From Cunninghamella blakesleeana (Eukaryota; Mucoromycota; Mucoromycetes; Mucorales; Cunninghamellaceae): a DNA stretch of 64,000 nt. The translations under genes and the position numbers were made by a program. The notes beneath the pieces are model-generated. The model saw only the letters and a list, made by a program, of their open reading frames with translations, did no database searches and was not told where the DNA came from. Numbering within the stretch: the stretch's first letter is position 1; every line of letters starts with the position of its first letter. Below, piece by piece: positions 50,749 through 60,618 of the stretch. The stretch spans positions 62,001 through 126,000 of the forward strand of contig JAFCIZ010000001.1 in NCBI GenBank assembly GCA_017871115.1, in the 5' to 3' direction.

Positions 50749-51828
50749 TCACTTTGACACTTTATTTCTTAATATTTGCTTTTGTTTTTCTAATGCCATT
50801 CTTCTTAATCTTGTTTTTTTTTCTGATTCATTATCTTCTTCGGACTCTATTTCTGATTCGCCGCTTTCTAATAAATCATCATGTTTTCTTTTTAACTATA
50901 TACATATAAATATCAAAATATTAATTTTAAAAATTGTATATAAATGAGATTAATACCAATAAAGAATTCCATACTATTATCATTATATTAAATTACTATA
51001 GAAGGCACGGATAAGGTTTCTTGAGGGCCAAAAGGTGGTGGTAAATTCATTTTATTCATTAGATGTAGTACTTGATTATATAACCTTGGTATAGTCGCTA
51101 TAGAATTCATCATATTTGAAATAATTTCTGGAGTAGGATCTGGATATTTATATTTTAATTGTGGATTGGAAGGATAATTTATTCTATTAAAAGGATGGAT
51201 ATAACTCTTTTAAGTAAACCAAGTATATTCATCATAGGCATATAATAATATTAAAATTAAAAAAACTTACCCTAAACTTTCTGCAATTGGTACTGGAGCT
51301 TGTTTAGGTAGTTGATCTTTTGTTTTTGAATCCGCTGTTGTAGCTGTTAAAGAGTTTTCTTTTGTTGATTTTGTGAGTCGATTTTTAGCAAACTCAATAC
51401 GTAAACCTTTATGCGTTGTATCAAATTTGTAATTCCTTAGAGTTTCTAATGCTTTCGATGCAGTTTGATAGTCTTTAAAATCTAAAAATGCCATTCCTTT
51501 CTAATTTATGCATAATATACAAGTTAGATCTACTATACGATATTTATTTCATCTTATACTGCATTTGTGAGTTTATAATTACCATTTGTTTACTTTGCAT
51601 AGGGCGTACTCTGATTGCACCATGCTTCATGAAAAAAGTTTGTAAATCTTCGAGAGAACTGCTTAAAACTGAAGGTATATGTTTTACGACTAAAGTTATA
51701 GTGTTTGGTTCCTAATGTTAAATAAATAAAAAGCAACAACGATAGCGATAATAATAATAATAAGTTGAAAATAAATGATTTTGAAAAGGCAGTCCTTTAA
51801 TAATAACTGGTTTTTATTCCTTTACCAT
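50749..51828 (-). CDS. U11/U12 snRNP 65K-like RNA-binding protein (RNPC3-like), short form
   Basis: Five exons: 51826-51828 (the ATG alone), 51583-51711, 51271-51500, 50997-51183 and 50749-50895, giving 231 residues. The N-terminal RRM (about residues 5-80) shows TLVVKHIPSVL, MAFLDFKDYQTASKAL and RIEFAK (RNP1/RNP2 positions). The middle has the diagnostic RNPC3 block: GINYPSNPQLKYKYPDPTPE and YNQVLHLMNKMNLPPPFGP. The last exon is KRKHDDLLESGESEIESEED and a basic helix. In animals the N-terminal RRM contacts U11-59K and a second, C-terminal RRM binds U12 snRNA; human RNPC3 is 517 residues. Here the frame ends before any second RRM, and HEATR5 starts 144 bp later. The single-codon first exon is plausible but not proven; exon 2 alone lacks an ATG before the RRM. 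Confidence 0.8.
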
Positions 51829-52124
51829 TTTCTGTAAACAATGAATATCATAAGTTGATTCAACTAGGGGAATATTATGCGCTATATTTCTATATTTTTA
51901 TTTAATTTATTTTTAATAAAAAAATAAAGAGGGAAAAAATGGATATTTTAAATTTTAAAAATTTATCAAAATCTACCGCCCAAAAACACATTATAACTCC
52001 GGTACGAAAAGCGCTTTTTTTAAAATTTAAAAATATCCATTTTTTCCCTCTTTATTTTTTTTATTAAAAATAAATAATCGTAAACCTTTTTTTGTTTCTT
52101 CTATTAAATACTTTATTTTATAAT
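51829..52124. promoter_or_regulatory. Divergent promoter, RNPC3-like / NAT9-like
   Basis: 296 bp shared by two divergent genes. More than half of it is a long inverted repeat, listed separately. No additional motif is recognised. Confidence 0.6.
51906..52074. repeat. Foldback inverted repeat, arms about 57 bp
   Basis: The left arm (about 51906-51962) and right arm (about 52016-52074) are near-perfect reverse complements, including the non-AT core AAAGAGGGAAAAAATGGATA on the left and its complement on the right. The loop of about 53 bp has unrelated sequence containing ACCGCCC and CCGGTACG. The structure resembles a small foldback/MITE-like element. No clear target-site duplication is visible in the AT-rich flanks. 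Confidence 0.8.
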
Positions 52125-53361
52125 ATGAGATTGAATGAGAATTTGATACTGGTAAAATACAACAAAAGTAATACATATCTATAAATATAAATCTAACTAT
52201 ATAATACTTTTACTTACCCTGTATATATATTATAAATGTATACTACTGTTTTAATAGGCATATCAGAAAACTATATTAGTACCATATAAAAAAGTACACG
52301 TCGAGCAATATCATGAATGGATGAAATCACCTTTCCTTCAAGGTTTATATAAGAAAAAGAATAAAATATACATATTAATAAAATTATAAAGGAATAACCG
52401 TTTATAATATGAAAAAATAGTTATAATAATTATAATGCCTATTTTATGGTAATAATTTTTTTTTTCTAGAAATGACAGCCTCTGAACCTTTGACTCTTGA
52501 AGAAGAATATGATATGCAAAAATCATGGCATGAGGATGATCGAAGTATATATAAAATATAGAAATAAAAAAATAAGAAAAGAATAAAAAAATGAATTTAT
52601 AGTTAGTATATCACTGTTATTCATTTCCTTTTTATTATCATTAGAATGCACATTTATTATTCTAGCATTGAAAGAAAATACCCAACTCGACAGTAATATG
52701 ACATCTACAGAGATCCAGAAAAATACAAGTAAGAACAAAAAAAATGAAAATAAAAATGAAAATATATAGGTTTGCTTGATTTTAGGTTTTATATAATAAA
52801 AAATATACATTTTGAATTAAAATTAGAAATGATTGGCGATGTAAATATATTTTTAAATGATCAAGATGAAGATTTAACATTTGGCGAAATTGAAATTATG
52901 ATTGCTGAAGAAGATTATCGAAGAAGTGGTCATGGACTTCTTGGGTTAAAGATGATGATGGCTTTTGGTAATCATTTATATAAATAGATATAGACATAGG
53001 TATAGGTATTTTATAAAAAAAGATTCTAATTACGATTGATTTTATTTTAACAATACTCATAGCATTGAAAGAGTTAGGATTAAAAACATTTCATGCTAAA
53101 ATATCAATGAAAAATCAGCCTAGTATACAACTTTTTGAAAAAAAGCTATCATATTACTTAGTATCTTCTTCAGAAATTTTTCAAGAAGCAACTTTAGAAT
53201 GGTCAATCAATCAACCTCTAATATCAGCAACAGTTAGTGATGATGATGATATTCAATATGGAAGCTTAGCAACACAAGATCAAAAAGAGTTGTGCCAAAA
53301 AATGAATAAGGCTTTAATTAAATTGTGGGAGGACGACATAATAAAAATGAAATGGAATTAA
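52125..53361 (+). CDS. NAT9-like GNAT N-acetyltransferase
   Basis: Six exons: 52125-52151, 52267-52342, 52470-52544, 52645-52728, 52827-52967 and 53063-53361, giving 233 residues (human NAT9 207). Exon 1 gives MRLNENLIL, the family start; later blocks are TILVPYKKVHVEQYHEWMKS, MTASEPLTLEEEYDMQKSW, CTFIIL, MIGDVNIFLND, GEIEIMIAEEDYRRSGHGLL (acetyl-CoA loop R/Q-x-x-G-x-G/A type: RRSGHG) and NQPSIQLFEKKLSY. The NAT9 family is implicated in microtubule stability in insects and is found across eukaryotes; substrate is not settled. Several very short exons (27, 76, 75 nt) hide it from simple open-frame searches. The donor of intron 2 (gtttat) is non-consensus. Extra C-terminal residues beyond the human length look helical. 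Confidence 0.88.
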
Positions 53362-53532
53362 AATAGCAGCAATAATTATAATATACGCACGCACACATAT
53401 TAACTTATACATATGATAGAATCAAAAATAGACAATCATTCATTTATTTACAAATATCGGTTAATTTTTATGTTATGTTTATTTATTTATTTTAATTACA
53501 AAATATAATTGCATTAATAAATCAAGATTTAA

Positions 53533-54431
53533 TCACCAAAAAGCATGTTCCAAACCAAATATAGGATGAATAGTACCATGTTCTTTTAATAGCAACCACC
53601 ACCAATTAGGGGTGATACAAAGGGAATCAAAATGTAAAGCAATATCAGGTATAAACGGTGCTTGAGATTGATGAATAGAGAGATCAGATGGGAATTGTAA
53701 CCGTTGAATGTGATATTTTAATATAAAATCAGGACCATTATGAAAAGCACTGTCGATTTCATCAGATAAATTGGCATAGTCATCCGCACAAACGTGGAAA
53801 CTATAATTATCTGATAATGTAACACCGTACTCCAATAACTTTGTCGACACATTTTCCTTTAAAATACTCGTATTTAGTGATGTTTCTGAACCAAAAGGCA
53901 TTAAAATAGTTCCATGTTTTACTTCTCTTGTCGTTGTTGATGCTGTTGCTGTTAATTCTGTCATTTGATCCATTATAGGCGTATCATTAATCATATCAAT
54001 TTCACTTTCATTTTTTATTTTTTTAACAGTAAAATAGAATTTCATTGTCTTTTGATCAATATAGCTAAATTCACACAAGTAGTAGATATCTTCTTCGAAC
54101 TTGATATCATTTTCATTTTTAGGTTTCTTTATAGCTGTTGCATTTAACTGTTTAAATATAATAATGTAGATAAAAAAAAAGTAATTAGATATCTAAATTT
54201 ATTTCCAGTTATTATGTTATTGTTATTACTACTATTATTATTCTTGGCAATATTTTATATTACGATTAATCTCCAAGGCACCATACTTTCTTTAGCTCTT
54301 TCAGCCATAATTATTAATGCATTTTGATATAAAGATTGACAATGGGTTAATGCTACTGATGTAACATCAGTTGAAGGTAAATACTCAAGCACACTATATA
54401 TGATTTCTGATGGTAGATTTTGTAGTTTCAT
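53533..54431 (-). CDS. F-box protein, function unknown
   Basis: Two exons, 54264-54431 and 53533-54147, giving 260 residues. The N-terminus LQNLPSEIIYSVLEYLPSTD followed by VALTHCQSLYQNA is an F-box (about residues 3-42), expected to bind Skp1 in an SCF ubiquitin ligase. The rest has no repeats that I recognise; it contains a Thr-rich linker and a C-terminal block with PNWWWLLLKEHGTIHPIF. It converges with NAT9 (172 bp between stops). Substrate-binding domain unknown. Confidence 0.72.
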
Positions 54432-54798
54432 ATTTAAGTAAATATAATTCAAATATAAAAATAAAAAATAAAAAGCAAACGCAAAGGAAAAGGGCGTAAG
54501 CTAAAAAAATGAATGCTTTAATTTTTTAAAATAAATTAAAAATCCGCCGCACCAATGCCGGAGCACCTTTTTTTTACCATAGCTCGCATAATTTTTTTTT
54601 CCTCTGATACTGAAGATAAATAAAAGGAATCATAAAATTTACTAGAAAACAATGATACTGTCAAAATATTATTTCCTTTTTATCTTTCATTCTATTTATT
54701 TATTTATATTTTCGAAGGGAAAGTAAGAAAAAGAGGGATAGAAATACTAACGAGTGCATTAAATGTAAAAATAAATATATTAATAAATAAATATATTT
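54432..54798. other. Spacer between F-box and FAR1-domain genes
   Basis: Upstream region of the F-box gene. A small GC-rich patch, TCCGCCGCACC and GCCGGAGCACC (54542-54569), stands out in AT-rich DNA and could be a regulatory site. No gene. Confidence 0.45.
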
Positions 54799-55966
54799 TT
54801 ATCCATTGTGATTTCTATTCAATTCTACATGGTCGGAATGTGATAAAGGAGGTGGATATATATCATTTTGTTCAGATAAAGATGGATCGATGGGCATACC
54901 AGATGTTTCCGTCGATGAATGATGATGGTGAGAATGATGAGAAAGATGCTGTTGATGTTGATGATGCCGTGAATCTTGTTGATCATGTTCATCGTGATCC
55001 ATTGGATCAGAGGTCAATGCTGGATGTATAGTTGGTTCTTTACTTTTTATATTTCTATTATCTCCTCTTCTAGAAGCAACATTTGCATCCGGTTCGCGCC
55101 CTGGTGGTGTTGAACTAAGTGGATCAAATTGAAATGTCATTTGTGATGAAAAAGATGGATTGGGTGGTGAATTATATGATTGTTGGTAGGGAACATAAGG
55201 CAAAGTATTATCATAAGATAGTCCTTGATTACCAAATTGTGTATGATAAATAAATGTGGTTGTATTTCCCGAAGGATTGAGTGTAGTTTCAGATGATAAT
55301 GATGGTAAAACAGGATGCCCATGTATATTGTTATTATTATTATTTTCTTCATTGTTGGTGCTGTTATTATTATCGTGTATAGGCGAAGGAATTGTTTCAT
55401 TCATATGAAAAGTTGATGATTGCGATGCTGGTATTAATTTTTCTTTTTCCTTCCCCTTTCTTGGTTTTTTTAATTGCGCATCTACACTATCGTCTAAAGA
55501 TGTTTGTCTGCGTCTTGACGATCGATTTAATGAATGGTAATCATGATTTGAAATTGCTACGTTGTCTGTCGTTGTCGATGATTCTAATTGTGTTGTATCT
55601 GGAACTTTTGTTGAAGTGGAAGATGATATTTCAGGATTAATTGATTGAAAACATACCGAAATTCGTTGGTTGTGGATTTTCACAAAGTATGAATGTTGTG
55701 GGATGTCAACTGTAGTATATCCCTTTGGTGGATCAATAGATTTATTTCCTGAACTACTATTAATATTGTTATTATTTGGAATTGTAGCTGTAGAATTATT
55801 AAATGCTGATGTACTGGTAATTGCAGTAGAAGTTGATGGTTTATTTTTCGGTGCTAGTTTACGAACGCCTGGTAAATTATTTTCTGGATAATTAACTATT
55901 TTATATTGTTTAATTTATTTTTTTTAAAAAAATAAAATAAAAATAATAATGAATTTAGTACTATGC

Positions 55967-56006
<40 letters not shown>

Positions 56007-56031
56007 ATGAGTGGGAATATTTTATTCCAAA

Positions 56032-56085
<54 letters not shown>

Positions 56086-57254
56086 TTACTATAAACATTT
56101 CATTACGTACTTGGATCCACATTTACTTTTGGCTGAACATCTGTAGACTGATTTGAATTTATATTTTCATTAGTATCTTGTAATGATGATAATAACGTTG
56201 CAGGCAGTTCTATAGAATTGACATCAACATTTGCTGCCTGACCGATAACATCTAATAATTTTGTAATTTCATTATCTACATGTTGAAACAATTCTTCATT
56301 TCCAGCCGTTAATATACTTAATTTTGAACATAATCCGGTTAAATGCATGGCACGTCGATATGCTTCTCTGTATTTTATTTTTTGTCGTTCGTCCGAAAGT
56401 CGATTATAAAACCTTCTTTCATTCCAAGTGATATCTTCGAATCTAGCTTTGACACGATTTCGTATTTCTTGTGTTGCTAATCTTTCATTTGCTAATTCAC
56501 ATATGTAATCCATTACTTCTTTTGGCCATGATCTTTCAATTTCCTCAGGCTTCATTAATTCATGATTATGTTTGGCTGCTTCAGGATTTAGTGATTTCCG
56601 AAATAACCAAACACCTTTTCTTTCATATAAAACTACACGCCATCGACAATCACATCGTTTAGAAGGACGTTTTCGTTGAGGATTTGCTTTAGGGTTTCTT
56701 AATGAATCAGGCAAACCTTCACGAGAGCAATAGACATATATATTCTATATATATATTTATATTTAAAAAAAAAGATTTATTATTAAAATGAATTTTTTTT
56801 TTTTTTTTTTTTTACAAATTGAGAATTATGACACAATTATCCTTTCCTATTTTTTTTTTTTTATTGTTTCCTTACACGATGGGTACTAGCTTCTTGTTTC
56901 ACAGTGAATCCATATTCAGCACAAAGGGTCCTGCAATGCTTAATCGCAGTGGCACTATCCGTAAAACTGAGGCTGAGTAATTTTGTATAAAATGGTTCCA
57001 ACTAGAATATCAATATAAAGTAAGGAAAGGATAAAGAAAAGAAAAATGTAGAAAGAAAGCATTATAAGTTTATCAATACTACTATTTTTTTTATGTATAC
57101 CGGTCTATTTATACATATATTTATATATTTATTTATAATATATATGTTTATATATAATAATTTATATAGTAAATACCTGTTCATCACCACAAGTTAAATG
57201 TTGAGGACCAGTACGTATTATAGCTAATTCACCGTATTTTGGCATAATAGTCAT
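54799..57254 (-). CDS. FAR1-type DNA-binding domain protein
   Basis: Four exons: 57177-57254, 56876-57001, 56111-56744 and 54799-55895, giving 644 residues. Residues about 30-140 form a FAR1/WRKY-GCM1 zinc-binding domain: ATAIKHCRTLCAEYGFTVKQ, VYCSREG, KRPSKRCDCRWRVVLYERKG and HNHEL, with the Cys, Cys-x-Cys and His-x-His ligands in order. A basic helical segment follows (ITWNERRFYNRLSDERQKIK). The remaining half is low-complexity Ser, Asn and His with a basic KKPRKGKEKEK stretch, likely nuclear. In plants this domain comes from MULE transposases; here no transposase or zinc-knuckle domain follows, so it appears to be a host regulator. The start at 57254 is the first in-frame ATG; another follows three codons later. 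Confidence 0.8.
55983..56095. repeat. GT and ATT microsatellites in the FAR1-gene intron
   Basis: A GT tract (about 55986-56006) followed by about 20 ATT units (56032-56095) fill the intron between exons 3 and 4. Confidence 0.85.
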
Positions 57255-58135
57255 TGGCAGGATAACTCGTTACCACCTTTTTATTTACTATAAACTAGGT
57301 ATTAACAAAAAAGAGTGTGTATGTATGTCTATATATGTATATATATCGTTAACTATATTTACTAATATAATATATATATAAGGTCAATAACTATTAATAA
57401 TAATAGACTTCCTATTTTATCTTAATATAGACTTACAATGTAATGGTGTATACCCATCAATTTATAACAATAACAATGAATAAATGTGTATGTATTTGAT
57501 GCAAATTATTGCAATAAAGCAAAATAAATTTGCAATAACAACAACAAAATATAAAAAGTTATCGAATACTAATTCAAAAAATAGGAATAGAATAGAAGGA
57601 AGGAAGAAAGGAAGGGAAAAAAAATTTGTGAGTTAGAAAAAAAAAAAAAAAAAAAAAGGAAAGAAAAAAGGAAAAAAAGCAGAGAAATGAAAATAGGTTA
57701 AAATAAAAAAAAAGCCTAAAAAAGAGGACCCAGAAAAAAAAAAAAAAAAGATAAAAAATCAAAGTGACAGTGAGAGAGAGCTTTGACCATGTTTTCCCAT
57801 TCTATTGAAATAAGGATTACAATTTGAAACATCTCCAATAGCGATCAATTAACCAGCAAAGATTCCCTGTGTTACCAAGGCTCTTGAACCCACCTATTTT
57901 GTTTCTTTATTACCTCGTGTTTAAAAAACTATACAAGCTATTTCTACTCGTGGTGATTTCATATATATATATATAAATGTATATGAATTATTAAAAATAG
58001 GTTAATTCTATTGTTTTATTGTTTTCTTAGGATATGTTAAATAAGAAATGAAATCAAGGAAAAAATTTAAATACCGGTCTTTTTTTCTTTTTTTTTTTCT
58101 CTTTTTTTTAAAAAATAATAATAATAATAATAATA
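57255..58135. promoter_or_regulatory. Divergent promoter, FAR1-domain gene / 58136 gene
   Basis: 880 bp. Purine-rich on the plus strand (57586-57780), which is CT-rich for the FAR1 gene; CT-rich on plus just before the 58136 gene (58079-58110), then an AAT repeat up to the ATG. No additional gene is supported. Confidence 0.5.
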
Positions 58136-58633
58136 ATGACTGTTGCTAAACCAAAGAATAATATTTTCTATTCTTTATTAAATCGTGCACCAAACGATCC
58201 CTTATTTAATACTATTCCATTAGATCAATCTTATTTAACTGTTAAACGATTTCCGGATTGTATCTATCATGGTTATAAACCTCTAGGTCTTTCTTTTTCT
58301 TTCACTTCAGCGAAACAACCTAAAAAAGACGACAGTAGCGACAACTTAATATTGGATGCTATTGATATTTATAATGGCACTACTAAAGATGGATTTCAAA
58401 CTTATCAATTAGATCTACCACTTCCTTGTAATATAACAACGTCTATGGTAGCACACGACATAGTCTCTTTATTAGGTGAGCCTGACCGTAAGGGTGGAGG
58501 TGGTAAAACACGTACTTCTTGTTGGATTGAATATCAGTTTGAAGATAATAGTGGTGGCATGATGATTCAACTTCATGGAATAGATTGGGATGATCGAAAT
58601 ATGGGATGGACAAGTATTGTATTATTTAAATAG
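58136..58633 (+). CDS. Conserved-looking small protein, function unknown
   Basis: Single exon, 165 residues, no membrane segment or signal peptide. I do not recognise a named family. The sequence is of normal complexity with globular character: DCIYHGYKPLGLSFSFTS, DAIDIYNGTTKDGFQTYQLD, IVSLLGEPDRKGGGGKTRTS, CWIEYQFED and a C-terminal GIDWDDRNMGWTSIVLFK. The GEPDRKGGGG loop and the WDDRNMGWTSI end look like conserved functional patches. A clean ATG follows an AAT repeat and a CT block. Confidence 0.75.
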   Translation: MTVAKPKNNIFYSLLNRAPNDPLFNTIPLDQSYLTVKRFPDCIYHGYKPLGLSFSFTSAKQPKKDDSSDNLILDAIDIYNGTTKDGFQTYQLDLPLPCNITTSMVAHDIVSLLGEPDRKGGGGKTRTSCWIEYQFEDNSGGMMIQLHGIDWDDRNMGWTSIVLFK

Positions 58634-60618
58634 CCACTCAAAACAATTATAGCTCAATAATAACTCACTTGGAAGATATAGATAGATGAAAGAAAAAAAA
58701 TATATAGACTGAAGAAAATGATTTATAATAGATATGCCATCCAATGACCAACATATGTACCTCATTGTATTATAAATTGTATTCATTTGAGGGAACAGTG
58801 TTAAATCAATAAAATCCATACATATTCTTTGGATTTATATATCATCGTTGACAACCTGCCAATAAAATGGAACTGCATCTGTAGATATAAATCGACTCTA
58901 ATCTTGATTTTTTTACTTTTGGTTGAATTTACTAAATAAGGTAAAGGTTCCTTAAAAATAAAAAGGAAAAAAAGAAAAATAGAAGTAAACCTTGATATCA
59001 CCGATCATAAAATAAGAATAGTAATAAAAAGGTACGTGGAGATGCAGCATTTTAAATAGAGTACGTAGTACACTTGTGTAATGGAATGAAGCACTTTTTT
59101 GAAAGATGGCGTGCGTAATCTATCAAGTATCACCAAAACATCTTTAAGTAATTTTTCTTTTACGTAGTACTCCTTTTTTCTTTAATAAACAAAATAGTCA
59201 TAATAAGCAGTCAAATACATTTTATCATTTCTATTTTTATACGTATATTTTGTACTATTTTATTTGCTTGTTAGAAAATTTAAAATCGTTAAAAAAAATG
59301 CCAATTAAGTTGAACTACAGTAAAAAAAAAAATACATTGAAAAGTATTCCATTTAAGATTAAAATGGAATAAAATTTTACCGAAAACAATTGATCAATAT
59401 CATTTAATGTAGAACAAGATTTATTCTAAATTGTTTTTTTTTTAAGTTTTCTATATATAGTGTAGCTTATAAATGAATGTATATTTTAGAAGAATTGGTA
59501 AGTTTCTTTATTTTTATTTTTTTCAGGGAGTTGATGTGATCAAGAAATTTTATGGTTATTACCAAATTAAAATACTACTACGCAAAATTACCTCTCGGGG
59601 TTCGAAAAGAATTTATGCCTCGGTTATCAAAATGAAAAGAGTAAAAAAAAATTAAATATGTACGAATTTTTTTTATTTTTTTACACAAGAATAATAAAAT
59701 CATTTAATTTATATGTCAAAAATAAATAAACATAATAATAAACAATGAAATTAAGAATAAACATCAAACTTTTAATGAATTGATTATATAAAATTAACAT
59801 AAAAAAATTTGATTAATCTAATTGGCTTAGCTGTAATTCAAAGTGACGTTTTTATAATAGTAAATTTTTTTTCGTTCATTGCCAGGATATAAGCCTTAAT
59901 TTTTCTTTTTTTTCGTCTTCTTTCCCTTTTCTTTTATTTTTTGTAAAAAAAAATAAAGTTGTTAATGATTTTATAATAATAAAGGTAAATAGTAAACATG
60001 TATTAATAAATAATATAGTTAATAGATATATATCAGAGACTATGATGCACAACTTTTTTTGGACCCGAATCGTATATTTCATATCCGATGGTTCACTTAC
60101 GTTTATGTGTGGGTTATCCAAGGTGAACAATCTCTGAAGCAACTCTGATATATATTTATATATTTATTTAGATTTTATTATCGAGAATATATATTTTCAT
60201 TTATTAATATTCTATTCCTATATTTTTTTTTAGATCTGCTTTTTTTTAGTATAAAAAATCCGTTTTTTATTATTTTTATTTATTGATTTTATTCATTTAA
60301 TAAAGAAGAATTTTTAAAGTATTTTATTTTATAATTTTTTTTTGATGATATACAGTGTGTTGGTTTCTATAGTATAAATAAATTTTTATATTTAATAAAA
60401 TGGTTTGATAAATGTAATATGTGCTATTTTATGTTACTTAATATTTTGTATAATTATACATGTATAATTGATATTTATGATTATAAAGATAAATAATTTT
60501 TTTTATAAATTTTAAAAATGGATATTATAATTCAAAATAAAGAAAAGATAGGAAGACAAGGTTGATGAAAAAAAAAAAGAGTAACAGGGAATAAAAGTAT
60601 GTATTATTAATATAAAGT
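58634..60618. other. Two-kilobase convergent gap with possible gene relics
   Basis: No complete gene. On the minus strand three short stretches read like protein rather than AT-rich noise: LKDVLVILDRLRTPSFKKVL (about 59147-59070), RFISTDAVPFYWQVVNDDI (about 58895-58838) and LLQRLFTLDNPHIN with an acceptor-like cag and a gtaagt donor (about 60146-60101). They are in different frames with stops between them. They could be relics of one or more genes. Confidence 0.3.
59473..59655 (+). CDS. Small ORF, uncertain
   Basis: 60 codons unspliced. The distal part GVDVIKKFYGYYQIKILLRK, then ITSRGSKRIYASV, is basic and of ordinary complexity. The proximal part crosses gtaagt...tttttttcag (59498-59526), which looks like an intron of only 29 nt; removing it joins an ATG at 59477 in frame to GVDV. 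A 29-nt intron would be exceptionally short. It may be a gene relic. No homologue is recognised. Confidence 0.25.
   Translation: MNVYFRRIGKFLYFYFFQGVDVIKKFYGYYQIKILLRKITSRGSKRIYASVIKMKRVKKN

Noticed and set aside
57574..57762. Minus-strand frame of Phe/Leu/Ser
   Set aside because: Translation of the purine tract in the FAR1-gene promoter.
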